A stretch of DNA of 64,000 bases from Actinoplanes palleronii (lineage in GTDB: Bacteria; Actinomycetota; Actinomycetes; Mycobacteriales; Micromonosporaceae), in NCBI RefSeq assembly GCF_016862315.1, contig NZ_BOMS01000060.1, positions 1 through 64,000 of the forward strand, read 5' to 3'. Under the pieces are notes generated by a model. That model was not told the DNA's origin, did not search any database, and worked only from the letters and a program-made list of their open reading frames with translations. This document shows positions 16,181 through 25,407 of this stretch, in pieces. The translations under genes and the position numbers were made by a program. How positions within the stretch are numbered: position 1 is the first letter of the stretch; the number at the start of each line of letters is the position of its first letter.

Positions 16181-16219
16181 CCCCGCGCCCCGCCCGCCCC
16201 CAGCGGGCGGGGCGCGGGG
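16181..16219 (+). terminator. Perfect 17-bp GC hairpin between binding protein and ATPase genes
   Basis: Arms CCCCGCGCCCCGCCCGC (16181-16197) and their exact complement (16203-16219) enclose a 5-nt loop. No T tract follows. In ABC operons such structures commonly stabilise the binding-protein message or attenuate read-through, giving more binding protein than transporter. The next gene's ribosome site, AGGAGG, follows at 16233-16238. Confidence 0.75.
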
Positions 16220-16245
16220 CTTCACCGGCCCATAGGAGGGTCTTC

Positions 16246-17781
16246 ATGACCGACACGATCCTGCGGATGAGCGGCATCACCAAGACGTTCCCGGGCGTCA
16301 AGGCGCTGCAGGATGTCAACCTGGAAGTGCGCAGGGGCGAGATCCTCGCGGTCTGCGGCGAGAACGGGGCCGGCAAGTCGACCCTGATGAAGGTGTTGTC
16401 CGGGGTCTACCCGCACGGCACCTACGAGGGTGACATCGAGTTCGAGGGCGAACCCTGCAGCTTCGCCGGTATCCGCGACAGCGAGCACCGGGGCATCGTC
16501 ATCATCCACCAGGAGCTGGCGCTCGCCTCGAACCTCTCGATCGCCGAGAACATCTTCCTCGGCAACGAGCGGAGCAAGCGCGGCTGGATCAACTGGAACG
16601 AGACCAACCAGGCGGCGGACGAACTGCTGCGCCGTGTCGGTCTGGACGAGAAGGCCGTCACCCCGGTGATCCAGCTGGGTGTCGGCAAGCAGCAGCTCGT
16701 GGAGATCGCCAAGGCGCTCTCCAAGGACGTCAAGCTGCTGATCCTCGACGAGCCCACCGCGGCGCTCAACGACGACGACTCCGAGCACCTGCTGAACCTG
16801 CTGCGCGGACTGCGTGACCAGGGCATCACCTGCGTCATCATCTCGCACAAGCTCAACGAGGTGATGGGCATTTCGGATCGCGTCACCATTCTGCGTGACG
16901 GCAAGACGATCTGGACCGAGGACATCGACAACCTCAGCGAAGAAAAGATCATCGCGGGTATGGTCGGCCGGAGCCTCGAGAACCGGTACCCGGAGCACGA
17001 GTCGACGATCGGCGAGGAGGTGCTGCGGATCGAGGACTGGACCGTGCACAGCCCGACGCAGCCGGATCGGGCGCTGGTCCGTAAGGCGAACCTGACGTTG
17101 CGGCGTGGGGAGATCGTCGGTCTGGCCGGGTTGATGGGCGCGGGCCGCACCGAGCTGGCGATGAGTGTGTTCGGCCGTTCGTACGGGGTGAACATCTCCG
17201 GCCGCCTGATCAAGGACGGTAAGGAGATCCAGGCCCGCAACGTGCGTGAGGCGATCAACCACGGCATCGCGTACGCGACCGAGGACCGCAAGCGCTATGG
17301 CCTGAACCTGATCGAGGACATCAAGCGCAACGTCTCGGCCGCCGGCCTGTCCAAGCTCGCCAAGGGCGGCTGGGTCGACGGCAACGAGGAGCGCAAGGTC
17401 GCCGACGAGTTCCGGGCGAGCATGAACATCAAGGCGCCGAGTGTCGAGTCGGTGGTCGGCAAGCTCTCCGGTGGTAATCAGCAGAAGGTCGTGCTGTCCA
17501 AGTGGATTTTCACTGACCCGGACGTGCTGATCCTCGACGAGCCGACCCGCGGGATCGACGTCGGCGCGAAGTACGAGATCTACACGATCATCAACCGGCT
17601 CGCCGACGAGGGGAAGGCCATCCTGGTCATCTCCTCCGAGCTGCCCGAGCTGCTCGGGATCTGCGACCGTATCTACACCCTCTCGGCGGGCCGGATCACC
17701 GGTGAGGTCGACCGCGCCGGGGCCACGCAGGAGAGCCTCATGACGCTCATGACGAAGGAAGAACAGGAGGTGGCGCCGTGA
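16246..17781 (+). CDS. mmsA: Sugar ABC transporter ATP-binding protein, two NBDs
   Basis: The energising subunit (511 residues) of the ChvE-type monosaccharide importer, with two fused nucleotide-binding domains as in MmsA/GguA/XylG/AraG. Domain 1 has Walker A GENGAGKST (38-46) and Walker B LLILDEPTAALND (about 164). Domain 2 has the degenerate P-loop GLMGAGRTE, signature LSGGNQQK (about 407) and Walker B LILDEPTRGIDVG. Degeneracy of the second P-loop is normal for this family. AGGAGG lies 8 nt before the ATG, and the stop overlaps the permease start by 4 bp (GTGA), indicating translational coupling. Confidence 0.94.
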   Translation: MTDTILRMSGITKTFPGVKALQDVNLEVRRGEILAVCGENGAGKSTLMKVLSGVYPHGTYEGDIEFEGEPCSFAGIRDSEHRGIVIIHQELALASNLSIAENIFLGNERSKRGWINWNETNQAADELLRRVGLDEKAVTPVIQLGVGKQQLVEIAKALSKDVKLLILDEPTAALNDDDSEHLLNLLRGLRDQGITCVIISHKLNEVMGISDRVTILRDGKTIWTEDIDNLSEEKIIAGMVGRSLENRYPEHESTIGEEVLRIEDWTVHSPTQPDRALVRKANLTLRRGEIVGLAGLMGAGRTELAMSVFGRSYGVNISGRLIKDGKEIQARNVREAINHGIAYATEDRKRYGLNLIEDIKRNVSAAGLSKLAKGGWVDGNEERKVADEFRASMNIKAPSVESVVGKLSGGNQQKVVLSKWIFTDPDVLILDEPTRGIDVGAKYEIYTIINRLADEGKAILVISSELPELLGICDRIYTLSAGRITGEVDRAGATQESLMTLMTKEEQEVAP

Positions 17782-19025
17782 CCGTCGCACCTACCAACGC
17801 TGACATGTCGATCAGCAAGGGCCCGGCCGGTGCCCCGGACAAGGCACCCCGGAAGGTCAACTTCGACCTGAAGCAGAGCGGGATCTACATCGCGCTCGCG
17901 CTGACGATCGTGATCTTCACCGCGTTGACCGGTGGTGACCTGCTCGCGCCGCAGAACCTCAGCAACATCATCGTGCAGTACTCCTACATCCTGGTCCTCG
18001 CGATCGGCATGGTCCTGATCATCATCGCCGGGCACATCGACCTGTCGGTCGGTTCGGTGGTCGCGGCGTCCGGCGCGTTCGCCGCGGTGATGATGGTCGA
18101 CTGGCACGTGGCCTGGCCGATCGCGGTCGTCGCGACGCTGGTCTTCGGCGCGCTGGTCGGCGCGTGGCAGGGCTACTGGGTGGCGTACTTCGGTATCCCC
18201 GCCTTCATCGTGACCCTGGCCGGCATGCTGCTGTTCCGCGCGGTCACCTACCGGATCCTGGGCAACCAGGGCATCGGCCCGTTCCCGGACGACATCCGGA
18301 CCCTGGCCAACGGCTTCACCCCCGGCTTCCTGAAGAACATCGCGCTCGGCCCGCTCGGCGGCGCGGACGCGTTCAGCGTCATCGTCGGTCTGCTCGTCGT
18401 GGTCGGCATGGTCGTGATGCAGTGGCGCGCCCGGGCCGGGCGGGTGAAGTTCGCCCAGAGCGTCGACCCGATGTGGCTGTTCCTGACCAAGGCGATCCTG
18501 CCGGCGATCCTGGTGATGTTCCTGGTCGTGCAGCTCGCCCGGTTCCGCAACCTGCCCTGGGTGCTGGTGCTGCTCGCGGTGCTGGTGTTCGTGTACACGC
18601 TGGTCACCAACCGGGCCGTGTTCGGCCGGCAGATCTACGCGGTCGGCGGGAACCTGCAGGCCGCGACGCTGTCTGGCGTGAAGGTCAAGTCGGTGGTGTT
18701 CTGGCTGTTCGTGAACATGGGTGTGCTGTCCGCGGTGGCCGGCATCATCTTCGCCGGGCGGCTGAACCTGGCCGGCCCGACCGCCGGTAACAGCTTCGAG
18801 CTCGACGCGATCGCGGCCGCGTTCATCGGCGGCGCCGCCGTGCAGGGTGGTGTCGGCAAGGTGGTCGGCGCGATCACCGGTGGCCTGATCATGGGTGTCA
18901 TCAACAACGGCGCCGGCCTGCTCGGCTGGCAGACCGAAACCGTCATGTTCGTCAAGGGCGCGGTGCTGCTCGCCGCGGTCGCCTTCGACGTGTGGAGCAA
19001 GCGCCGCACCGCCGGCGGCAAGTAA
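17778..19025 (+). CDS. mmsB: Sugar ABC transporter permease
   Basis: The membrane subunit (415 residues) of the monosaccharide importer, BPD_transp_2/branched-chain permease type (MmsB/GguB). The first ~35 residues are polar (APTNADMSISKGPAGAPDKA), followed by about ten membrane helices starting IYIALALTIVIFTAL. The family motif GHIDLSVGSVVAASGAFAAV is present near residue 85, and AGGNL-type ends are replaced by GRLNLAGPTAGNSFELDAIA. The insert with a basic loop (MQWRARAGRVKF) is typical of the long ChvE-partner permeases. It is the last gene of the operon; a strong intrinsic terminator begins 16 bp after the stop. Confidence 0.93.
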   Translation: MTVAPTNADMSISKGPAGAPDKAPRKVNFDLKQSGIYIALALTIVIFTALTGGDLLAPQNLSNIIVQYSYILVLAIGMVLIIIAGHIDLSVGSVVAASGAFAAVMMVDWHVAWPIAVVATLVFGALVGAWQGYWVAYFGIPAFIVTLAGMLLFRAVTYRILGNQGIGPFPDDIRTLANGFTPGFLKNIALGPLGGADAFSVIVGLLVVVGMVVMQWRARAGRVKFAQSVDPMWLFLTKAILPAILVMFLVVQLARFRNLPWVLVLLAVLVFVYTLVTNRAVFGRQIYAVGGNLQAATLSGVKVKSVVFWLFVNMGVLSAVAGIIFAGRLNLAGPTAGNSFELDAIAAAFIGGAAVQGGVGKVVGAITGGLIMGVINNGAGLLGWQTETVMFVKGAVLLAAVAFDVWSKRRTAGGK

Positions 19026-19041
19026 GACGCACAACCCCTCG

Positions 19042-19085
19042 AAATACGGGGCCGCCACACACTCGTGGCGGTCCCGTATTTTTTC
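19042..19085. terminator. Intrinsic terminator, bidirectional
   Basis: Arms AAATACGGG...CCGCCAC and GTGGCGG...CCCGTATTT form a 16-bp stem with one mismatched pair around ACACTC, followed on the plus strand by TTTTTT. The A-rich left flank gives U residues on the minus strand, so it also serves the convergent DUF1501 gene, whose stop codon lies at its right edge. Confidence 0.9.
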
Positions 19086-20334
19086 AGGTCCGGGCCGCGG
19101 CCAGCCCGAACGCCGACGGCTTGACCCCGGGGAAGACGCCGTCGAGAGCGCCGAACCCGCACCGTTTCTGCAGCACCTCGCCGATCACCGCGCGGTAGTC
19201 GGTGGTCGCCGCCAGGTCACCGGCGACCAGCGCGCCGGGGGACAGGCCCGGCCAGTTCGTGTAGACCTTGCCGCCGCGGATGCCCCCGCCGAGCAGCAGC
19301 ATCGCGTTGCCGTGCCCGTGGTCGGCGCCCCGTGACGCGTTCTCCTGCACCCGGCGGCCGAACTCGCTGATGGTCAGCACCGTCACGTTCCGCATGCCGT
19401 CCGCGCCGAGGTCCGTGGTGAACGCGGCGAGAGCCTGGGCCAGATCGGTCAGGTTGTCGTGCATCCGCTGACCCTTGACGGCCGTGCCGAGGCCCTCGTG
19501 CATGTCCCAGTCGCCGCAGTCCACCGCCGCCGTGACCAGGCCGGCCTTCGCCTTGATCAGCCGGGCCACGTCCCGCAGCGCCCCGCCCAGCTCGGTGGCC
19601 GGGTAGGTGGCGCCGCCGCTCACCGCGTACGGAACAGTCTTGATCGTGGAAACCGCGGACAGTGCGCGGTCGGCGGACCTGGCGGGCGCGGCGAGGGTGG
19701 CCGGCGCGTCGGCGTACATGGCGCGCAGCGCCGCGGCCATCGGCCGCTTGTCGTTCCCGGACAGCAGGAACTCGTCGATTCCGGTCATCGCGACGTCGCC
19801 GGCCGGGCCGAGCAGGATCCGGGCCGGCATGCTGTGGCCCAGCGACACCCCGGCCAGCGGCGCGCTCGCCCCGGTCAGGCCGAGCATCCGGTCCAGCCAG
19901 CCGCTGCGGATCGAGGTGCCCGGCGCGGCGTTCTCCATCGCGTCCATCGCGGCGAAGTGCGAACGGGTCGGATTCGGCTGGCCGACCGCGTGCACCGCCG
20001 CCAGACCGCCGCTCTTCCAGAGCGGCAGCAGCGGCGCGAGTGCCGGGTGCAGACCGAAGGTCCCGTCACCGGCGATCACCAGATTTTTCGGTACGCCGAT
20101 GGCCGGCCGCGCCGCGTAGTACGCCGGGTCGCCGATCGGCACGACCGCGGACAGCCCGTCGAAGCCACCCCGCAGCGACAGCACCACCAGGGTGTCGCCG
20201 GTGTAGGCGCCGGCCGCGAACGCCGTCGTCGTGCTCAGCGTGGCACCGGCGAGCCCGGCCAGTCCGGCGGCCAGCACCCCGCGACGGGTGGGCCGGGCCG
20301 CGCGGTTCTCGTCGCAGCACAGTTCGGTCTTCAT
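19084..20334 (-). CDS. DUF1501 family Tat-exported protein
   Basis: A 416-residue member of DUF1501, an alkaline-phosphatase/sulfatase-fold-like family of unknown substrate. The N-terminus carries a twin-arginine signal (TRRGVLAAGLAGLAGATLST ... AFA). Family elements are VVLSLRGGFDGLSAVVP, NPTRSHFAAMDAMENA, TVLTISEFGRRVQENASRGA and DHGHGNAMLLLGG, the last resembling a metal-binding loop. It follows the DUF1800 gene by 2 bp; such DUF1800-DUF1501 pairs are widespread in bacteria and presumably work together outside the membrane. ATG 20334 is chosen because it directly follows the neighbour's stop; there is no separate promoter. Confidence 0.9.
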   Translation of the reverse strand: MKTELCCDENRAARPTRRGVLAAGLAGLAGATLSTTTAFAAGAYTGDTLVVLSLRGGFDGLSAVVPIGDPAYYAARPAIGVPKNLVIAGDGTFGLHPALAPLLPLWKSGGLAAVHAVGQPNPTRSHFAAMDAMENAAPGTSIRSGWLDRMLGLTGASAPLAGVSLGHSMPARILLGPAGDVAMTGIDEFLLSGNDKRPMAAALRAMYADAPATLAAPARSADRALSAVSTIKTVPYAVSGGATYPATELGGALRDVARLIKAKAGLVTAAVDCGDWDMHEGLGTAVKGQRMHDNLTDLAQALAAFTTDLGADGMRNVTVLTISEFGRRVQENASRGADHGHGNAMLLLGGGIRGGKVYTNWPGLSPGALVAGDLAATTDYRAVIGEVLQKRCGFGALDGVFPGVKPSAFGLAAART

Positions 20335-20336
20335 GA

Positions 20337-21854
20337 TCACCTCAGCTGGAAGGACGGTGCGTCGAGGACCAGCGCGATCAGGTAGGGCGCGTGGCCGGCG
20401 AGGGACTTGTCGACTCCACTGGTCGGCGACTTCCCGGCAACACTGAGCACGGCGGCGGTGTGCGCGGCCGGCAACGGTGCGCCGATCAGCCGGGTGGCGA
20501 GCGCGTCGACCACTGCGCCGAAGGTCGCCGGCATCGCCGGGACCAGGGAGGTCAGCAGATCCGCGGGCCGGCCCAGCTGCTTCGGGTACCAGCCGGTGGC
20601 CAGGTTGAGGTGCAGGTTGCAGCGCATCAGGAACACCGACGGCGACGCCCAGATCGCCGCGACGTCCGGGAACCCGTTCGGCGGCGCCCAGCGGAACGGC
20701 GCGTTCCCGGCCGCGACCAGCACGTTGTAGAGCGCGTCCAGGGCCTTCACCCCGCTCGCCTCCGGCGTCAGCCCGAGCGTCCGGACCGTGGCGACCAGGT
20801 CCTCGAACGGGGTACGGACCTTCTGGCCGATCGCGGCGGCGAACTCGGCCGAGGTGAACAGGGCGCGCAGTACCGGCACGATCGCGGTGTCGTGGTCCAG
20901 GTACACCTTCGCCAGGCGGGTGACCAGCGCGGCCGGCGGCTCGTCGGCGACGAACCGGGCACACAGCTTGCGGGCCAGCCGCTCGGCGGTCGCCGGGAGC
21001 TTCGCCAGGTGGTCGAGGAAGGCCAGCGCGGTGCGCTCCCCGTCGGCGGCGGCGTTCGGGTGCCGGAAGCCGAGGATGTCGACCGGGCCGGTGGCGTGCT
21101 TGGCGGCGTCGTACACGTAGCCGCCGGCGTTGCTCACGGTCAGGCCGGTGAGCAGGCGGGCGGCGTCCTGGACGTCGGACTCGTCGTAGCCGAGCCCGGT
21201 GGTGTGCAGCTCCATCAGCTCGCGGGCGTAGTTCTCGTTCGGGTGCGCCTTGGTCGAGAACCGCTGGTCCAGGTAGGTGAGCATGGCCGGGTGCCGGGCC
21301 GAGGCGGCCAGCATGTCGGCGAACCGGCCGAACGCGTGCTTGCGGATCACCTGGGCGTCGTAGTCGCCACGGGTGTCCCAGACCCCGCTGGACGGGGCGG
21401 CGACGTGCAGGTGGTTCGCCCAGAAACCGGCGACGACCTCGAACAGCTGACGCTCGCTCCACGCGGCCCGGGCGATCACCGCGCGGCCGAGCTGGCCGAA
21501 GCCCTCGTAGGAGTGGTCCGGCAGCGCGGCGCGGACCGCGGCCGGGGTGGCGTGCGCCAGCGGCAGGCGCTTCAGCAGGGCCGCGCAGGCCGTGTCGTCG
21601 ATCCGCTGCGGGTCGAGCTGCCGGTCCAGCCAGGCGGTCACGCCGAGCTTGCGCGCCTCGGCCAGCGACCGCGGGATGGCGCCGAAGGTGGCCCGGCGCA
21701 GCAGGTGCGCGATCGGGTCGCCGCCGAGCAGCGCCGCCGGCGACGTCGCCGCGGGCGCGGCTGGCGCCGGCGCGGCGCCGATGACGATCCCGGAGGTCAC
21801 GGCCGCCGCCGCGGCGGTTCCGGCGAGCAGCGTACGGCGCGTCGTCGTCATCAT
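20337..21854 (-). CDS. DUF1800 family Tat-exported protein
   Basis: About 505 residues. The N-terminus TTTRRTLLAGTAAAAAVTSG is a twin-arginine signal. The mature protein has the DUF1800 pattern: HLLRRATFGAIPRSLAEARK, FWANHLHVAAPSSGVW, NENYARELMELHTTGLGY, DVQDAARLLTGLTVSN and a C-terminal PPNGFPDVAAIWASPSVFLM. Function is unknown; the family is usually encoded with DUF1501 partners, as here (2 bp apart, this gene first). ATG 21854 or 21851 is the start; the frame extends to 21965 but that would put residues before the Tat motif and run into the promoter region shared with the divergent ROK gene. Confidence 0.9.
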   Translation of the reverse strand: MMTTTRRTLLAGTAAAAAVTSGIVIGAAPAPAAPAATSPAALLGGDPIAHLLRRATFGAIPRSLAEARKLGVTAWLDRQLDPQRIDDTACAALLKRLPLAHATPAAVRAALPDHSYEGFGQLGRAVIARAAWSERQLFEVVAGFWANHLHVAAPSSGVWDTRGDYDAQVIRKHAFGRFADMLAASARHPAMLTYLDQRFSTKAHPNENYARELMELHTTGLGYDESDVQDAARLLTGLTVSNAGGYVYDAAKHATGPVDILGFRHPNAAADGERTALAFLDHLAKLPATAERLARKLCARFVADEPPAALVTRLAKVYLDHDTAIVPVLRALFTSAEFAAAIGQKVRTPFEDLVATVRTLGLTPEASGVKALDALYNVLVAAGNAPFRWAPPNGFPDVAAIWASPSVFLMRCNLHLNLATGWYPKQLGRPADLLTSLVPAMPATFGAVVDALATRLIGAPLPAAHTAAVLSVAGKSPTSGVDKSLAGHAPYLIALVLDAPSFQLR

Positions 21855-21969
21855 GCCGGACGCTTCGGCCCGTTCCCCGGGACGGCGCACGGCGGCAACC
21901 GTGACTAACGGAGCCGCAATCCGAGCGCACCCGTGGCCGGACACCGGGGACGGCCGTAGCATCATCCCT

Positions 21970-23019
21970 GTGGATCAGGCTGAAACGGTACGTACCCCGT
22001 CGTCCTGGGTGGTTGTCGGTCTCGACAACGGTGGCACCTGCAACAACGCCACCGTGCTCGACGCGACCGGCCAGTTCCTGGTGAACAATCTGGTGGAGAA
22101 CCCGAGCCGGGTGCTCGACGGGCCGGAGTCGGCGGTCGAGTCGCTCGCCCAGGCGTTCACCAGCATCCTGGAACTGACCAGCACCCCCCGGTCGCTGGTC
22201 CGCGCGGTCGGCCTGGACACACCCGGCCCGGCCAGCGCGCACGGGGTGATCTCGTCCAAGGGCGCGACGAACTTCAACCAGGTGTCCTGGCACGGCTTCG
22301 ACATCCGGGGCGCGCTCGAGACCCGCCTCGGCCTGCCGGTGATCTACAACAACGACGCGAACGCCGCCGCCCTCTACGCCCACCACCGGCACTTCGGCGC
22401 GGCCGCGGCGGAGCACTCGTCGGTCGCCGCGATCGTCGGCACCGGCCTCGGCGGGGGCGTGGTGCAGGACGGCAAGGTGATCCGGGGCGCCGCCGGGATG
22501 GCCGGCGAGCTCGGCCACGTGCAGATCCCGCTGCACGGCGTGCTGGACGACGGCCAGCCGGTGCCGAAGTGCAACTGCGGCTTCGAGGGCGACGTGGAGT
22601 CGATCGCGTCGCTGACCGGCATCAAGAACAACCTGCTGCCGTACTGGCTGACCCGCTTCCCGGACCACCCGCTCGCCGGTGAGCCGCTCGGCAAGGCCGC
22701 CAAACTGCTGCGCGGTCTGGGCGAGAAGGAGGACCCGCTGGCGATGGCGGTCTTCACCCAGCAGGCGAAGGCGATCGGCAAGCTGTTCACCATCGCGGCC
22801 AACTTCACCGACCCGGCGGCCTATTTCCTCGGCGGCGGCGTGGTCGAGGCCGCCCCGCACTTCCGGCAGTGGTTCCTCAACACCGTCCGGGAGAGCACCG
22901 AGCTCCGCGACGAGCAGGCCAAGGCCGCCACCTTCGCCCTGGTGGCGGATCTCGACATGGCCGGCGCCCGCGGCGCCGCCGTGGCCGCCCTCGACGCCGT
23001 GGTCACCGCCGCCCGCTAG
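21970..23019 (+). CDS. ROK family sugar kinase-like protein
   Basis: A 349-residue ROK protein, probably a glucokinase-like sugar kinase; no DNA-binding domain is present, so it is not a NagC-type repressor. The phosphate-binding motif is GLDNGGTCNNATV (17-29) with Asp19. IYNNDANAAAL supplies the family catalytic Asp near residue 128, and GTGLGGGVVQDGKVIRGAAG follows. The zinc-binding segment is atypical: CNCGFEGDVES keeps Cys201 and Cys203 but has Asp where ROK proteins usually have the last Cys of CxCGxxGCxE. The substrate may therefore differ from plain glucose. The GTG start at 21970 is taken; upstream codons overlap the DUF1800 promoter region. Confidence 0.85.
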   Translation: MDQAETVRTPSSWVVVGLDNGGTCNNATVLDATGQFLVNNLVENPSRVLDGPESAVESLAQAFTSILELTSTPRSLVRAVGLDTPGPASAHGVISSKGATNFNQVSWHGFDIRGALETRLGLPVIYNNDANAAALYAHHRHFGAAAAEHSSVAAIVGTGLGGGVVQDGKVIRGAAGMAGELGHVQIPLHGVLDDGQPVPKCNCGFEGDVESIASLTGIKNNLLPYWLTRFPDHPLAGEPLGKAAKLLRGLGEKEDPLAMAVFTQQAKAIGKLFTIAANFTDPAAYFLGGGVVEAAPHFRQWFLNTVRESTELRDEQAKAATFALVADLDMAGARGAAVAALDAVVTAAR

Positions 23020-23030
23020 CGCCCGATCCC

Positions 23031-23182
23031 GGCTGGTCCGCAGGGGTGTCTCAGGGGTGCGGAAGCACCCCTGAGAGCCAGTCAGGGCCCGGTGGCGCGT
23101 CGCGGTCCGGTGCGGGCGCGGTGTCGCGCGAGACCATCAGTGAGCGTGGCTCGTAGCCTACGGACGGGCGCTCGGTATCCGT
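23031..23182 (+). repeat. Dispersed composite element, modules A and B (copy 1)
   Basis: Module A (23031-23082) is a hairpin from GGCTGGTCCGCAGGGGTGTC to AGCACCCCTGAGAGCCAGT. About 61 bp of conserved spacer (GCGTCGCGGTCCGGTG...GTGTCGCGCGAGACCA) leads to module B, starting GCGTGGCTCGTAGCCTACGG at 23144. The element lies between the 3' ends of the convergent ROK and STAS genes. The same arrangement recurs at 34194, 40862 (reversed) and 52463 (reversed). Confidence 0.85.
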
Positions 23183-23232
23183 ACCCTATGGGCGCGGTCG
23201 GAAGCGGCAGCCACCCGGAGCGAGCAGCGGTC

Positions 23233-23568
23233 TCAGTCGTCCTTGAGGGCGGTGGCGACGTCGGCGAACATCGGCAGATAGTCGCTGAGGCCGAGAGTGT
23301 CGAACAGGCGGCGCAGGAAGCCCGACGGGGCGGCGAGGCGGACCCAGCCGCCGCGCTCCATGGCCCGGCCGTGCGCGGTGACCAGCACCCCGACGCCCAT
23401 CGAGTCGCAGAAATCGAGACCGGAGACGTCCACGATGACGCGCGGAGCGGGGCGTTCGACGAGGCGGCCGAGGTTGGCCTTCAACGCGGGCGCGGTGTCG
23501 ATGTCGAGCGAACCGCGCAGGACGAGGACGGCCGTGTTCGGTGGGTGGTGCGCGACCGATACCTGCAT
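23233..23568 (-). CDS. STAS-domain anti-sigma factor antagonist
   Basis: A 111-residue single STAS domain, SpoIIAA/RsbV type. In partner-switching systems the unphosphorylated protein binds an anti-sigma kinase and frees a sigma factor. The fold elements are TAVLVLRGSLDIDTAPALKA, VIVDVSGLDFCDSMGVGVL and VRLAAPSGFLRRLFDTLGL. The phosphorylatable serine would be Ser56 in DSMG. ATG 23568 is chosen because it starts the STAS fold; the frame is open further upstream but that sequence is not conserved in character. No kinase or sigma gene is adjacent, so the partner is elsewhere. Confidence 0.85.
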   Translation of the reverse strand: MQVSVAHHPPNTAVLVLRGSLDIDTAPALKANLGRLVERPAPRVIVDVSGLDFCDSMGVGVLVTAHGRAMERGGWVRLAAPSGFLRRLFDTLGLSDYLPMFADVATALKDD

Positions 23569-23675
23569 CTTCGTGTGATCTTTCGGGTCGGGGGGCTCGC
23601 ATAGGGGGATCGAACTTCCTGACCACCCTATGCGAGCCCGCCCGGTGCCGCAGTCTTGCCGGTGCTCCGGGCGCG

Positions 23676-25169
23676 TCAGGCCGAGTTGCGCCACTTGCGG
23701 CCGTTGCGGCCGATCAGCCGGTCCGCGTCGGTCGGGCCCCAGGACGCGGCCTCGTACGTCGGGATCGGCGACCTGTCGTTCGCCCAGTGCTCGATGATCG
23801 GGTCGACGATCCGCCAGCTGTGCTCGACCTCGTCACTGCGGATGAACAGCGACGCGTCACCGATCAGCGCGTCCAGCAGCAGACGCTCGTACGCCTCCGG
23901 CGACTCCTCGACGAAAGTCTGGTCGTACGAGAACTCCATGCTGGCCGTGCGCACCCGGAACGTGTGACCGGGGACCTTCGCGCCGAAGCGCAGCGAGATG
24001 CCCTCGTTCGGCTGGATCCGCAGGATCAGCGCGTCCGCGTCCAGCTCGGTGAGCTGGTTGGTCGGGATCGGCAGGTGCGGCGGGCGCTGGAACTGCAGCG
24101 CGACCTCGGTGACCCGGGCCGGCAGCCGCTTGCCGGTACGCACGTAGAACGGCACCCCGGCCCAGCGCCAGTTGTCCACGTTCAGCCGCAGCGCCGCGTA
24201 CGTCTCGGTCCGCGACAGCGGGTCGACGCCGATCTCCTCGCGGTACCCGGCCATCAGCTCCTCGCGGGTGCCGCCCCGGGTGTACTGCCCGCGCACGGCG
24301 GCGTCGGCGATGTCCCGGTCGGTGGGCAGCCGGATCGCCTGCAGCAGCTTCACCTTCTCGCTGCGCAGACCCTCACCGCCGAACGAGGCCGGCGGCTCCA
24401 TCAGCGAGAGCGCGAGCACCTGCAGCACGTGGTTCTGCACGATGTCGCGCATCGCGCCGGCCGACTCGTAGAAGCCGCCGCGGGTGCCGACACCGAGCGT
24501 CTCGGCGACCGTGATCTGCACGTGGTCGACCCAGGACCGGTCCCAGATCGGCTGGAAGATCGAGTTGGCGAAGCGCAGCGCCAGCACGTTCTGGACGGTG
24601 TCCTTGCCCAGGTAGTGGTCGATCCGGAAGACGCTCGACTCCTCGAACGCGGCGTGCACGACCCCGTCGAGCTCGTGCGCGGTGGCGACGTCCCGCCCGT
24701 ACGGCTTCTCGATCACCAGGCGGGCGAACGAGCCCTCGTTGGCGTGGTTCAGCCCGGCGCCGGCCAGGCCGCAGATGACCGGCTCGAACGCGTTCGCCGG
24801 GGTGGACAGGTAGAACAGCCGGTTGCCCGACGTGCCGCGCTGGGCGTCGAGCTCGTCGAGGGTCTCGGCGAGGCGCTTGTAGGTCTCCGGGTCGTCGTAC
24901 CCGCCGGAGACGTAGCGGATGCCGCCGGCCAGCTGACGCTTCTCCGACAGGCTCCGGCCGCCCAGCGCGCTGTCCGCGAACTGCTCGTCGGACATCGGCG
25001 TGCGGGCGACGCCGACCAGCGCGAACTGGTCGGGCAGGCGGTTGTGGCGGGCCAGGCTCTCGATCGCCGGCAGCAGCTTGCGCCGGGTGAGGTCACCGGA
25101 GGCGCCGAAGATGACGAGAGTGGCCGGTGGCGCGCTGCGCTCCTGGATGATGAGCTGAGGTTGATCCAT
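23676..25169 (-). CDS. zwf: Glucose-6-phosphate 1-dehydrogenase
   Basis: Oxidises glucose 6-phosphate to 6-phosphogluconolactone with NADP, entering the pentose phosphate pathway. The 497-residue length is normal. The cofactor motif is FGASGDLTRRK (21-31) and the substrate/catalytic motif RIDHYLGK (about 182-189); EKPYGRD and PTYEAASWGPTDADRLI are also family-typical. The start at 25169 is supported by GGAGG about 12 nt and GGAG 5 nt upstream; the open frame continues to 25286 without coding character. It stands alone rather than in the usual tal-zwf-opcA cluster, so it may be one of several zwf genes. Confidence 0.95.
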   Translation of the reverse strand: MDQPQLIIQERSAPPATLVIFGASGDLTRRKLLPAIESLARHNRLPDQFALVGVARTPMSDEQFADSALGGRSLSEKRQLAGGIRYVSGGYDDPETYKRLAETLDELDAQRGTSGNRLFYLSTPANAFEPVICGLAGAGLNHANEGSFARLVIEKPYGRDVATAHELDGVVHAAFEESSVFRIDHYLGKDTVQNVLALRFANSIFQPIWDRSWVDHVQITVAETLGVGTRGGFYESAGAMRDIVQNHVLQVLALSLMEPPASFGGEGLRSEKVKLLQAIRLPTDRDIADAAVRGQYTRGGTREELMAGYREEIGVDPLSRTETYAALRLNVDNWRWAGVPFYVRTGKRLPARVTEVALQFQRPPHLPIPTNQLTELDADALILRIQPNEGISLRFGAKVPGHTFRVRTASMEFSYDQTFVEESPEAYERLLLDALIGDASLFIRSDEVEHSWRIVDPIIEHWANDRSPIPTYEAASWGPTDADRLIGRNGRKWRNSA

Positions 25170-25407
25170 CGTCTCCGTGTCCTCCGACCGGGTTGTAACC
25201 GTCCGTTCGACCTTACGCAGCGCTCCCCTCCCATGGTTCATCGCGATGTGTGCCGGCGGGCACAAGTGGCGGTAAACACTGCGCAACGATGACGCTTCGT
25301 GATCGGCTTCATCACAAGTGGTTCACCGCTTCCCTCGATGCGGTGAAGACCTAACCGATATAAGTGGCAAAATGGGCGCATAAGGTCTGGCAACCGAGGG
25401 GGACCCC

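Noticed and set aside
19084..22860. Single giant minus frame across DUF1501 and the ROK antisense
   Set aside because: DUF1501 ends its similarity at the ATG 20334; upstream in that frame lies the antisense of DUF1800's other frame and the ROK gene.
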